DNA of 64,000 nucleotides. It comes from Flavobacterium sp. HSC-32F16 (GTDB taxonomy: Bacteria > Bacteroidota > Bacteroidia > Flavobacteriales > Flavobacteriaceae). The notes beneath the pieces are model-generated. The model was not told the origin of the DNA. It saw nothing but the letters and a program-made list of their open reading frames with translations, and did not search any database. Both the position numbers and the translations under genes were made by a program. Of the stretch, positions 53,203-62,217 are shown in pieces (the first letter of the stretch is position 1; each line of letters starts with the position of its first letter). The stretch lies in contig NZ_JALKAC010000010.1 in assembly GCF_024171645.1 (NCBI RefSeq), positions 62,001 to 126,000 on the forward strand, given 5' to 3'.

Positions 53203-53233
53203 CAAAAGTAGATATTAAAATTGAATATACCAA
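53203..53233 (-). promoter_or_regulatory. Promoter of the rplC-rplQ ribosomal operon
   Basis: On the minus strand TTG (53231-53233), 20 bases, then TACTTTTG (53203-53210), a full consensus match. Transcription would start near 53197, so the leader is about 64 nt. Confidence 0.8.
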
Positions 53234-53483
53234 ACAGTTACAAAAATTAAATCGCTCATAATCAAAATCCAAGCCCAAAAACAACAACAAAAACAACTTC
53301 AACTATATCAAAATTTAAAATCCAATCCTGAATACCAAAGCAGCCCACCCTTAACAATTACTTAATAAAACCAAAGAGAAAAAACCTCTCACTCCTTTAA
53401 AACAAAGAGCTTTACATAATTTTACAAGATTTATAAAATCATAATTATCAAAAGACATACAAACAAAAACCAACTTTACACCA
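53234..53483. other. Gene-free A-rich spacer between rpsJ and rplC
   Basis: About 250 bp of strongly A-rich plus strand without an open frame, hairpin of note or repeat. Only a weak agag/ctct stem near 53380 is visible. I see no small RNA or gene in it. Confidence 0.6.
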
Positions 53484-53487
53484 CAAA

Positions 53488-53517
53488 AAAAAGCGAGACA
53501 TTTCTGACTCGCTTTTT
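53488..53517 (-). terminator. Terminator after rpsJ
   Basis: A 10-bp perfect stem (aaaaagcgag/ctcgcttttt) with a 10-base loop, followed on the minus strand by further T residues. It begins 23 bp after the rpsJ stop and separates the rpsL-rpsJ unit from rplC. Confidence 0.88.
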
Positions 53518-53539
53518 ATATAAAAAAATATAAAAAAAA

Positions 53540-53845
53540 TTATACTTTTATCTCTACTTCTACCCCACTTGGCAATTCAAGTTTCATTAAAGCATCAATA
53601 GTTTTTGATGAAGATGAATAAATATCAATCAATCTCTTGTATGACATTACTTCAAATTGTTCTCTTGCTTTTTTATTAACGTGCGGAGAACGCAATACAG
53701 TGAAAAGTTTTTTGTGAGTTGGTAACGGAATTGGACCTGTTACAACTGCTCCAGTAGTTTTTACTGTTTTCACGATCTTTTCAGCAGACTTATCTACCAA
53801 CATGTGATCGTAAGATTTTAGTTTTATTCTGATTTTTTGACTCAT
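53540..53845 (-). CDS. rpsJ: 30S ribosomal protein S10
   Basis: A 101-residue S10 (IRIKLKSYDHMLVDKSAEKI, GPIPLPTHKKLFTVLRSPHV), which also serves as NusE in antitermination. It follows fusA by 11 bp, so it belongs to the str operon here. In E. coli it is the first gene of the S10 operon. Confidence 0.97.
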   Translation of the reverse strand: MSQKIRIKLKSYDHMLVDKSAEKIVKTVKTTGAVVTGPIPLPTHKKLFTVLRSPHVNKKAREQFEVMSYKRLIDIYSSSSKTIDALMKLELPSGVEVEIKV

Positions 53846-53856
53846 TTTCTTAAGAA

Positions 53857-56013
53857 TTAAGCGTTACCTTTTGCTTTTTTAATTACAGCTTCTGAAATAT
53901 TAGAAGGTGTTTCTGCATAGTGAGAAAACTCCATTGTAGAAGTAGCTCTACCAGAAGATAATGTTCTTAATGTTGTTACATATCCAAACATTTCTGATAA
54001 AGGCACATCAGCTTTAATAGTTTTAGCACCATTTCTATCACCCATGTCATTAACCTGACCTCTACGACGGTTGATATCACCTACGATATCACCCATGTTT
54101 TCTTCCGGTGTAATAACCTCCATTTTCATGATAGGCTCAAGAATAATTGCTCCAGCAGCTTTTGCTACTTCTCTATAACCCATTCTTGCAGCTAATTCAA
54201 AAGAAAGAGCATCAGAATCGACAGGGTGGAAAGATCCGTCTGTCAAAGTTACTTTCAAACTATCCACTTGATAACCAGCCAAAGGACCAGTTTTCATAGC
54301 TTCACGGAAACCTTTTTCTACAGATGGAATATATTCCTTAGGAACGTTACCACCTTTTACTGCATTAATAAACTGTAATCCTACAGGAACTTTACCATCA
54401 ACTTCATCAGCTGGCTCAAGTGTAAATACGATATCACCGAATTTACCACGACCCCCTGATTGTTTCTTATAAGTTTCTCTATGCGTTGCAGTTCTTGTAA
54501 ACGCTTCTTTATATTCAACTTGAGGCTCACCTTGGTTTACTTCAACTTTAAATTCACGTTTCATACGATCCACCAAGATATCCAAGTGAAGCTCACCCAT
54601 ACCTGAGATAATTGTCTGCCCTGAAGCCTCATCTGTTCTAACAGTAAATGTTGGATCCTCTTCAGCTAATTTAGCCAAAGCCATACCCATTTTATCAACG
54701 TCAGCTTTAGTCTTAGGCTCAATTGCAATACCAATTACCGGTGCAGGGAATTTCATAGACTCAAGAATAATTGGGTGTTTTTCATCACACAATGTATCTC
54801 CAGTTTTAATATCTTTAAATCCAACAGCAGCTCCAATATCTCCAGCCTCAATATATTCGATTGGATTTTGTTTATTAGCGTGCATTTGGTAAATACGAGA
54901 AATTCTTTCTTTGTTTCCTGAACGAGTGTTCAAAACATAAGAACCAGCATCTAAACGACCAGAGTAAGCACGGAAGAAAGCTAAACGACCTACAAACGGG
55001 TCAGTAGCAATTTTAAATGCCAAAGCAGCGAATGGCTCTTTTACATCTGGCTTACGTAAGATTTTAGTTTGATCTTCTTCTAACAATTCAGCATCATCAG
55101 GATGAATTCCCTCGATACCTTCTTTGTCCATTGGAGAAGGCAAATATTTACAAACTGCATCTAACATGAATTGAACTCCTTTGTTTTTAAAAGAAGAACC
55201 AGCAATCATCGGAATGATAGCCATATCCATAGTAGCAGCTCTTAAAGCATTATTGATTTCTTCCTCAGTAATAGAGCTTTCATCTTCCATGAATTTCTCT
55301 AAAAGATTTTCATCATAGTCAGCAACTGCTTCAATAAGAATAGATCTGTATTCTTTAACTTCCGCAACCATATCAGCAGGAATTTCAACAATATCAAAAG
55401 TTGCCCCTTGAGTTGCATCATGCCAAATGATAGCTTGGTTTTTTACTAAATCCACAACACCTTTGAAATCATTTTCTTCACCAATTGGTAAAGTGATTGC
55501 AACAGCATTTGATTTCAACATATCACGAACTTGTTGACAAACTGCCAAAAAGTTAGATCCTTGACGGTCCATTTTGTTTACAAATCCCATACGTGGAACT
55601 CTGTACTGATCAGCAAGTCTCCAGTTAGTTTCTGACTGAGGCTCAACACCATCAACAGCACTAAACAAGAAAACCAAACCATCAAGCACACGTAAAGAAC
55701 GGTTTACTTCTACAGTAAAGTCAACGTGTCCAGGAGTATCAATAATATTAAAGTGGTATGGCAATGATTCAGGCAAAAGCTTACCTTGCTCAGTTGGAAA
55801 ATTCCACTCACAAGTTGTTGCAGCCGAAGTAATTGTAATACCTCTTTCTTGCTCTTGAGCCATCCAGTCCATTGTTGCAGCACCATCATGCACTTCACCA
55901 ATTTTGTGTGACTTTCCAGTATAAAAAAGGATACGCTCAGTAGTTGTTGTTTTACCAGCATCAATGTGAGCCGCAATCCCGATGTTTCTTGTATATTTTA
56001 AATCTCTAGCCAT
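53857..56013 (-). CDS. fusA: Elongation factor G
   Basis: A 718-residue EF-G GTPase that drives ribosome translocation and, with RRF, recycling. G1 AAHIDAGKTTTTERIL is at about residues 14-29, G3 IIDTPGHVDFT, and G4 FVNKMDRQG. Domain IV contains GGNVPKEYIPSVEKGFREAM. tuf, which often follows fusA in other bacteria, is absent and rpsJ is next. Confidence 0.97.
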   Translation of the reverse strand: MARDLKYTRNIGIAAHIDAGKTTTTERILFYTGKSHKIGEVHDGAATMDWMAQEQERGITITSAATTCEWNFPTEQGKLLPESLPYHFNIIDTPGHVDFTVEVNRSLRVLDGLVFLFSAVDGVEPQSETNWRLADQYRVPRMGFVNKMDRQGSNFLAVCQQVRDMLKSNAVAITLPIGEENDFKGVVDLVKNQAIIWHDATQGATFDIVEIPADMVAEVKEYRSILIEAVADYDENLLEKFMEDESSITEEEINNALRAATMDMAIIPMIAGSSFKNKGVQFMLDAVCKYLPSPMDKEGIEGIHPDDAELLEEDQTKILRKPDVKEPFAALAFKIATDPFVGRLAFFRAYSGRLDAGSYVLNTRSGNKERISRIYQMHANKQNPIEYIEAGDIGAAVGFKDIKTGDTLCDEKHPIILESMKFPAPVIGIAIEPKTKADVDKMGMALAKLAEEDPTFTVRTDEASGQTIISGMGELHLDILVDRMKREFKVEVNQGEPQVEYKEAFTRTATHRETYKKQSGGRGKFGDIVFTLEPADEVDGKVPVGLQFINAVKGGNVPKEYIPSVEKGFREAMKTGPLAGYQVDSLKVTLTDGSFHPVDSDALSFELAARMGYREVAKAAGAIILEPIMKMEVITPEENMGDIVGDINRRRGQVNDMGDRNGAKTIKADVPLSEMFGYVTTLRTLSSGRATSTMEFSHYAETPSNISEAVIKKAKGNA

Positions 56014-56023
56014 TTCTTACGAA

Positions 56024-56500
56024 TTAAAATCTAAAGTGAGAGAAAGCCTTGTTAGCCTCTGCCATCTTGTGAGTATCCATTCTTTTCTTAACTGCAGCAC
56101 CTTCTTCTTTAGCAGCAGCTAAACATTCTGAAGCTAAACGCTGTGCCATAGATTTTTCATTTCTTCTTCTTGCATAAAGTATTAACCACTTCATAGCCAT
56201 AGAAATTTTTCTGTCTGGGCGAATTTGCATTGGAATTTGGAATGTAGCTCCCCCAACTCTACGACTACGCACTTCTACGTGAGGCATAACGTTTGTTAAA
56301 GCATCTTTCCAGATTTCTAATGAAGTTTTCTCATCATTTTGCTTTTTAGTTTCAATGATGTCAATTGCATCATAAAATACTTTGAAAGCTGTAGATTTCT
56401 TACCGTCCCACATTAAGTTGTTCACAAAACGCGTTACCAATTGGTCATTAAACCTTGGATCTGGTAAAAGTGGTCTTTTCTTTGCCGCTCTTTTTCTCAT
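56024..56500 (-). CDS. rpsG: 30S ribosomal protein S7
   Basis: A 158-residue S7, the assembly primer of the 30S head (MRKRAAKKRPLLPDPRFNDQ, VRSRRVGGATFQIPMQIRPD, ANKAFSHFRF). It lies 10 bp upstream of fusA. S7 is the str operon repressor in E. coli, but no site can be identified here. Confidence 0.97.
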   Translation of the reverse strand: MRKRAAKKRPLLPDPRFNDQLVTRFVNNLMWDGKKSTAFKVFYDAIDIIETKKQNDEKTSLEIWKDALTNVMPHVEVRSRRVGGATFQIPMQIRPDRKISMAMKWLILYARRRNEKSMAQRLASECLAAAKEEGAAVKKRMDTHKMAEANKAFSHFRF

Positions 56501-56523
56501 GTCTTTTTCTTAAAAGTTTTAAA

Positions 56524-56907
56524 TTACTTTTTTGCTTCTTTTGGGCGTTTAGCACCGTACTTAGATCTTCTTTGCGTTCTTCCTGCAACTCCTGACGTGT
56601 CAAGCGCTCCACGAACGATATGATATCTAACACCTGGTAAATCTTTTACCCTTCCGCCTCTAACTAATACTATCGAGTGCTCTTGTAAATTGTGTCCTTC
56701 TCCAGGGATGTAAGCATTCACTTCATTACCATTTGTCAAACGTACACGCGCAACTTTACGCATTGCAGAGTTTGGTTTTTTTGGTGTAGTAGTGTAAACA
56801 CGCGTACAAACCCCTCTTCTTTGAGGACAAGAATCTAAAGCAACCGATTTACTCTTCTTAGTTATCTGAGTTCTTCCTGTTCTTACTAATTGTTGAATTG
56901 TTGGCAT
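56524..56907 (-). CDS. rpsL: 30S ribosomal protein S12
   Basis: A 127-residue S12, central to decoding accuracy. MPTIQQLVRTGRTQITKKSK, TTTPKKPNSAMRKVARVRLT and GGRVKDLPGVRYHIVRG are present. The lysines corresponding to E. coli K43 (PKKPNSA) and K88 (RVKDLPG) are retained, so this is a streptomycin-sensitive-type allele. It heads the rpsL-rpsG-fusA-rpsJ unit. Confidence 0.97.
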   Translation of the reverse strand: MPTIQQLVRTGRTQITKKSKSVALDSCPQRRGVCTRVYTTTPKKPNSAMRKVARVRLTNGNEVNAYIPGEGHNLQEHSIVLVRGGRVKDLPGVRYHIVRGALDTSGVAGRTQRRSKYGAKRPKEAKK

Positions 56908-56940
56908 AATTAATACTAAAAATTAATATGATATTAAATT

Positions 56941-56956
56941 CCCGCTTTTTACGGGG
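56941..56956 (-). other. 5'-terminal hairpin of the rpsL transcript
   Basis: cccg (56941-56944) pairs with cggg (56952-56955) around a T/A-rich loop. It is the only GC-rich patch in the spacer and lies at the predicted 5' end of the rpsL messenger. It could stabilise the RNA or act in regulation. Confidence 0.4.
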
Positions 56957-56959
56957 TTG

Positions 56960-56989
56960 CAAATGTATAAAATAAATTTCACTATGCAA
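56960..56989 (-). promoter_or_regulatory. rpsL (str operon) promoter
   Basis: On the minus strand TTG (56987-56989), 19 bases, then TACATTTG (56960-56967), a full consensus match. The start site should be near 56954, about 47 nt before the rpsL ATG. Confidence 0.8.
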
Positions 56990-57090
56990 ACGTTAATCTA
57001 TTAATTTTCAACAACATTATTTAATAGTATGTTTTTACAAACAAACAATAGATATTTGCAACATCTTTTAATTAAACAAAACTTTCACTA

Positions 57091-58794
57091 TTGAAACCGT
57101 TTTTTCAAACATTATTTTTTCTTTTTATAAGCTATTCAGCTTATACACAAAATTTTTATCTAAAAATAAACGGATCGAACACTTTAGAAAGTAAAACGAT
57201 AGACTCAGTATTTTATAACACAATTCATCCTAACACAAAATCACTTTTTAACGAGATTAAAAATACTTCAGAAAAACTTTCAAAAGAAGGATACATTGAC
57301 AACAAAATACTAGACACTAAAAAAATAAATGACAGCACTTATATTTCATTTTTTGACTTAAAAAAGAAAACAAAATACATACATATATATATAGGTAGAA
57401 ATAATGATGCATTTAATCTGAATAAAAACCAAAATGACACTATAAAAATACCATATAACGAAATTGAGAATTATTTAAACAAAGAAGCATCTAATGCTGA
57501 GAAATCTGGTTTTGCTCTCAGCAAAATCAAACTTGAAAACATCAGAAGAAAAAATTCTATAATTTATGCCGATTTAAATCTTAAATCAGAAAAAAAACGA
57601 ATAGTAAATTCGATAATTTTAAATTACACAAATCAGAGTTCTTCAGATTTTTTTCCGAAAGGACATCTAAAACAACTTAACAAAAAATACCTAAACAAAA
57701 CATTCAATCAGGAAATCACAAAGCAGCTTTATGATGACATTAATAGTTTTGAATTTGTTTCACAAACAAAATATCCTGAAATTCTTTTCACAAACGACTC
57801 CACAAAAATCTACACTTATATAGAAAAGAGAAAAGCCAATACTTTTGACGGCTTTATAGGCTTTTCTAATGATGAAGATAAAAAAGTAACCCTAAATGGC
57901 TATTTAGATGTTTTACTAATTAACACTCTTCATGCCGGCGAGCAATTTTCTTTATACTGGAAAAGCGATGGAAACCAACAAAAGACTTTTAACACAAGAC
58001 TGGAAATCCCTTATATATTTAAAACCTCATTAGCAATAAAAGCTCAATTGAATATTTTCAAACAAGACAGCACTTTTCAAAATACTAAAACCGCTCTTGA
58101 TTTAGGTTATTATTTAAATTACAATTCCAAAATCTATTTAGGATATCAATCTACAGAGTCAAGCGACATTCAAAACACAAACAATTCAGTCATCAGTGAC
58201 TTTAATAATTCCTATTTCACATCTTCATATGAATATAAAAAAACTGATTATGAAAATAATTTAATGCCAAAAAAAGCTTTTTTCTATTCCTTAATCGGAT
58301 TTGGAAAAAGAAATACTAATAACGATCTTGAAACAGCTGGAACAACTAAGCAATTTCAAATAAACTTAAATGCTTTATATAATTTCAAAATCAACAACAA
58401 AAACTACATTAATTTAAATTCACAAAATTTCTACCTTAAAAGCAAAAACTATATTACCAACGAATCATTTCGATTTGGAGGCACAAAGTCAATTCGTGGT
58501 TTTCTGGAAAACAGTCTTCAAGCAAATTTTACCACATCAATTCTTACAGAATATAGATATGTAGTTTCACCAAGTCTTTACATAAATTCTATATTAGATT
58601 ATGGTCTTTATCAGGATCTAACGAGTTCCACAAATCCTAAAAAACTTAAAAAAATAATAGGCTTAGGTGTAGGGATATCAATACAAACACTAAACGGAAT
58701 AATAAATTTAAACCTCACTAATGGAGGAGAAAAAACGTCAGAATTAAATTTATATAACACTATTGTCAATATATGTTATAATGTTAAATTTTAA
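57091..58794 (+). CDS. Omp85/BamA-family outer membrane protein, short form
   Basis: A 567-residue protein with a signal peptide (FFQTLFFLFISYSAYTQ), a POTRA-like N-terminal half and a C-terminal beta-barrel. The family hallmark is FGGTKSIRGFLENS at about residue 462, with repeating amphipathic strands on either side and a terminal aromatic residue. The N-terminal half of about 250 residues leaves space for only one to three POTRA domains, fewer than BamA. The start is TTG at 57091: no ATG lies before the signal peptide. A role in outer-membrane insertion or secretion is expected, but the client is unknown. It is divergent from rpsL. Confidence 0.72.
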   Translation: MKPFFQTLFFLFISYSAYTQNFYLKINGSNTLESKTIDSVFYNTIHPNTKSLFNEIKNTSEKLSKEGYIDNKILDTKKINDSTYISFFDLKKKTKYIHIYIGRNNDAFNLNKNQNDTIKIPYNEIENYLNKEASNAEKSGFALSKIKLENIRRKNSIIYADLNLKSEKKRIVNSIILNYTNQSSSDFFPKGHLKQLNKKYLNKTFNQEITKQLYDDINSFEFVSQTKYPEILFTNDSTKIYTYIEKRKANTFDGFIGFSNDEDKKVTLNGYLDVLLINTLHAGEQFSLYWKSDGNQQKTFNTRLEIPYIFKTSLAIKAQLNIFKQDSTFQNTKTALDLGYYLNYNSKIYLGYQSTESSDIQNTNNSVISDFNNSYFTSSYEYKKTDYENNLMPKKAFFYSLIGFGKRNTNNDLETAGTTKQFQINLNALYNFKINNKNYINLNSQNFYLKSKNYITNESFRFGGTKSIRGFLENSLQANFTTSILTEYRYVVSPSLYINSILDYGLYQDLTSSTNPKKLKKIIGLGVGISIQTLNGIINLNLTNGGEKTSELNLYNTIVNICYNVKF

Positions 58795-58807
58795 TATTTG
58801 TAAAAAA

Positions 58808-58881
58808 AACATTACCGATTAATAGGTTTCTTAACAAATAATTATGAATTTAGTTTAACTAATTCCAAAATTATTATTAAT
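58808..58881 (+). promoter_or_regulatory. Conserved leader of susC, copy 1
   Basis: The 74 bp before the susC start share an ordered set of blocks with the 67 bp before the partial gene at 63982: an A-run, ttaacaaat, then aactaattc 26-27 bp later, an A-rich stretch and ATGAAAC. No exact TAnnTTTG box is present. The conserved sequence may be a promoter, a leader or the trace of tandem duplication. Confidence 0.5.
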
Positions 58882-61800
58882 ATGAAACCAAAATGCAACA
58901 AGTTTTTAGTACTATTAATAGTACTTATTGCGCAGTTAACCTTTGCGCAAGAAAGAGTTGTTTCGGGAACTGTTACCGATGAATCAGGCTTACCTCTACC
59001 AGGTGTAAGTGTCTTATTGAAAGGAACTAATACCGGAACACAAACTGATTTTGATGGGAAATATTCTATCAAGGCTACACCAAATCAGACATTAGTGTTT
59101 AGCTATATTGGCATGACAACTCAGGAAATCAATGCAAGCTCAACAAATGTTAATGCAAAACTAACAGGAACAGTGCAACAACTAGAAGGGGTTGTTGTTA
59201 CTGCCCTAGGTTTATCAAGAGAAAAAAAATCTCTTGGATATGCAACACAAGAAGTTAAAGGAGAGAATTTAGCTGCTGTTAAAAGCGACAACTTTGTAAA
59301 TGCTATTTCAGGAAAAGTTTCAGGTGTTCAAGTTAAAAGAACAACAAACTTTGGAGGTTCAACCAATATCGTAATTAGAGGTAACTCTTCTCTAACCGGA
59401 AACAATCAAGCTTTATTTGTTATTGATGGGGTACCCGTAAGTAATAATAACTCAAACTCAAGAGACCAAGAGCAATCTGGAGCAGGTTTTGACTATGGAA
59501 GTGCCGCTTCTGACATTAATCCTGAAGATATCGAGTCAATCAACGTCCTTAAAGGTTCTGCCGCCAGTGCCCTTTATGGATCTAGAGCTGCAAATGGAGT
59601 TGTGGTAATAACGACTAAAAAAGGAAACAAAAAAGGCAAAGGCTATTCTGTAACCATAAATTCTGGAATAACTACTGGTTCTGTTGACAAAAGCACTTTC
59701 ATCAAATACCAAAATCAATATGGCGGTGGTTACGGTCCTTACTATGGTCCAAATGAAGATTCATACTTAGATCTCAAAGACATTAACGGAGACGGAACTT
59801 TAGATTATGTGACTCCATTAACCGAAGATGCATCATATGGACAAGCCTTTAATCCAAGTCTGCTGGTATACCAATGGGATGCATTTTATCCGGAATCGCC
59901 GAATTATATGAAAGCTACTCCTTGGGTAAATGCAAAAAATGGTCCTATAACTTTCTTTGAAAAACCAATAGCTACCACAAACTCAATCTCTATAGACAAA
60001 GGTTTAGAAAATGGATACTTAAGATTAGGTTTTAACAATCTTGATCAAAAAGGTCTTTTACCAAACAGTACACTAAAAAGAAATACTTTTACGTTAAATG
60101 GCTCTACACTTATCAATGACCGATTAACAGTATCTGGTTATGGAAATTTTACCAAAACAAGCACAGTAGGACGAAACAGTACCGGATATAATGATAACAT
60201 CGCTGGTAATTTTAGACAATGGTGGCAAACTAACGTAGACATTAAGTCACTACAGCAAGCTTATCAATTAACGGGAAGAAATATTTCATGGAATCCAAAT
60301 TCATACACAAACCCAACTCCTATATTTTGGGACAATCCATACTTTCAACGTTATGAAAATTATCAAAACGACAGCAGAAGCAGATTTATTGGTAACGCAT
60401 CATTAAACTATAAAATCACAAATTGGCTGGATGCTTTCGGAAGAGTTTCTGTAGACACTTACGATGAGCTTCAAGAAGAAAGAAGAGCCATAGGAAGCGT
60501 ACCCGCAAACTTTGGTATTGGAACCGGCGGTGGTGATGGAAGTACAAATAGAAGTCCGGCATCATCTGGATATTCAAGAAAAAATATTGGGTTTAGCGAG
60601 TACAACTATGATTTTATGCTAAACTACAATACTGACATTACTCAAAAATTAAACCTCAAAGGAGTTGTTGGGGTAAACATCAGGAGAAGCTATTATAATT
60701 CAATCTTTGCAGCAACAAATGGCGGCTTAAGTATTGCAAAACTTTATTCTCTGCAAAACACAGCAAGTCCTTTATTAGCGCCTATAGAAAGAGACGAAAC
60801 TATTGGGGTTGATGGTATATATGGAAGTGCATCTTTTGGATATGATGATTATTTATTTCTTGAAGGAACAATTAGAAGAGATCACTCATCAACACTTCCA
60901 AAAGAAAACAGTTCCTACTACTACCCTTCTGTATCAACAAGTTTTGTGTTTTCAAAATTCATACAAGCCGATTGGTTTTCATTTGGAAAGCTTAGACTTA
61001 ATTATGCAGAAGTTGGAAACAGCCCAGGTTTTGACAGAATATTAGACACTTATGCCGTTAACACCGCTTTTGGAGCAGCCTCTGCATCAGTTAAAGACAC
61101 GAAAAACAATCCGAATCTTAAACCTGAACGCACCAAAAGTTATGAGGCTGGTATTGAACTTTCTTTTTTCAAAAAAAGACTCGGACTTGATTTATCCTAT
61201 TATAAATCAAATTCTATAGATCAAATCATTCCTTTACGATTAACTTCTTCAACAGGATATCTGTATGAATTGATTAATGCCGGAGAAATAGAAAACAAAG
61301 GTATTGAAGTATCCTTAACCGGAACACCAATAAAAACAAGTGATTTTTCTTGGGATATAAATCTTAACTGGGCAAGAAACAGAAACAAAGTATTAAATCT
61401 CCTAGAAGGAATAGACAACTTACAATTAGGGTCTTTTCAAGGAGGTGTTACCATTAACGCTGCAGTCGGTCAGCCTTATGGCGTAATTTATGGAACGCAG
61501 TATACTTATTTAAACGGTCAAAGAGTCGTTGATCCGTCTAATGGTCAATACATCAAAACTTCAACTTCAGACAATGCTATTGGAAACGCAAATCCAGATT
61601 ATACTGCCGGTTTAAACAATAAATTTACTTACAAGAATTTCTCTTTGGAATTTTTAATTGATATGCAAAAAGGTGGTCAGATTTTCTCACTAGACCGTTA
61701 TTATGGTTTAGCAACTGGTTTATATGACGACACTGCATACAATAATGAACTAGGAAATCCTATAAGAGACCCTCTTGCTTTTAACCAATATGACACAGAT

Positions 61801-62205
61801 GGTGTGGGAATTCCTGCCGGAGGATATACTGCTGCTTCGGGGGGATTTATCAATCCGGGAGTTAATCCAGATGGCTCTGTAAACACAACAAGAATTGAGG
61901 CCAGCAGATTTGGAGCTCAGGGTTACAGAAGAGGACTTCCAGATGAGGCATTTGTTTATGATGCCAGTTATATAAAATTAAGACAAACCTCTATTTCATA
62001 TTCATTATCAGAAAAAGTATTAAAAGACACTTTTATAAACGGAATGACAATTAGTATAGTAGGAACAAATCTTTGGATTATTCACAAAAACCTTCCAGAT
62101 GCTGATCCTGAATCAGGATTAGGAGCTGGTAATTTACAAGGTTACTCAACAGGCTCTTTACCATCAACAAGAGACATTAGCTGTAACATTAAAATCCAAT
62201 TTTAA
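58882..62205 (+). CDS. SusC/RagA-family TonB-linked outer membrane protein
   Basis: An 1107-residue TonB-dependent transporter. The signal peptide ends near FAQ (residue 22). A carboxypeptidase-regulatory-like domain follows (VSGTVTDESGLPLPGVSVLL), then a TonB-box-like EGVVVTALG, the plug domain (GKVSGVQVKRTTNFGGSTNI, VIDGVPVSN, NVLKGSAASALYGSRAANGV) and a long barrel. It imports oligosaccharides or peptides with the SusD partner 12 bp downstream. There is no N-terminal signalling (STN) domain, so transduction to an anti-sigma factor is not expected. The substrate is unknown, as no glycoside hydrolase lies nearby. Confidence 0.94.
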   Translation: MKPKCNKFLVLLIVLIAQLTFAQERVVSGTVTDESGLPLPGVSVLLKGTNTGTQTDFDGKYSIKATPNQTLVFSYIGMTTQEINASSTNVNAKLTGTVQQLEGVVVTALGLSREKKSLGYATQEVKGENLAAVKSDNFVNAISGKVSGVQVKRTTNFGGSTNIVIRGNSSLTGNNQALFVIDGVPVSNNNSNSRDQEQSGAGFDYGSAASDINPEDIESINVLKGSAASALYGSRAANGVVVITTKKGNKKGKGYSVTINSGITTGSVDKSTFIKYQNQYGGGYGPYYGPNEDSYLDLKDINGDGTLDYVTPLTEDASYGQAFNPSLLVYQWDAFYPESPNYMKATPWVNAKNGPITFFEKPIATTNSISIDKGLENGYLRLGFNNLDQKGLLPNSTLKRNTFTLNGSTLINDRLTVSGYGNFTKTSTVGRNSTGYNDNIAGNFRQWWQTNVDIKSLQQAYQLTGRNISWNPNSYTNPTPIFWDNPYFQRYENYQNDSRSRFIGNASLNYKITNWLDAFGRVSVDTYDELQEERRAIGSVPANFGIGTGGGDGSTNRSPASSGYSRKNIGFSEYNYDFMLNYNTDITQKLNLKGVVGVNIRRSYYNSIFAATNGGLSIAKLYSLQNTASPLLAPIERDETIGVDGIYGSASFGYDDYLFLEGTIRRDHSSTLPKENSSYYYPSVSTSFVFSKFIQADWFSFGKLRLNYAEVGNSPGFDRILDTYAVNTAFGAASASVKDTKNNPNLKPERTKSYEAGIELSFFKKRLGLDLSYYKSNSIDQIIPLRLTSSTGYLYELINAGEIENKGIEVSLTGTPIKTSDFSWDINLNWARNRNKVLNLLEGIDNLQLGSFQGGVTINAAVGQPYGVIYGTQYTYLNGQRVVDPSNGQYIKTSTSDNAIGNANPDYTAGLNNKFTYKNFSLEFLIDMQKGGQIFSLDRYYGLATGLYDDTAYNNELGNPIRDPLAFNQYDTDGVGIPAGGYTAASGGFINPGVNPDGSVNTTRIEASRFGAQGYRRGLPDEAFVYDASYIKLRQTSISYSLSEKVLKDTFINGMTISIVGTNLWIIHKNLPDADPESGLGAGNLQGYSTGSLPSTRDISCNIKIQF

Positions 62206-62217
62206 AATTAAGAAATC

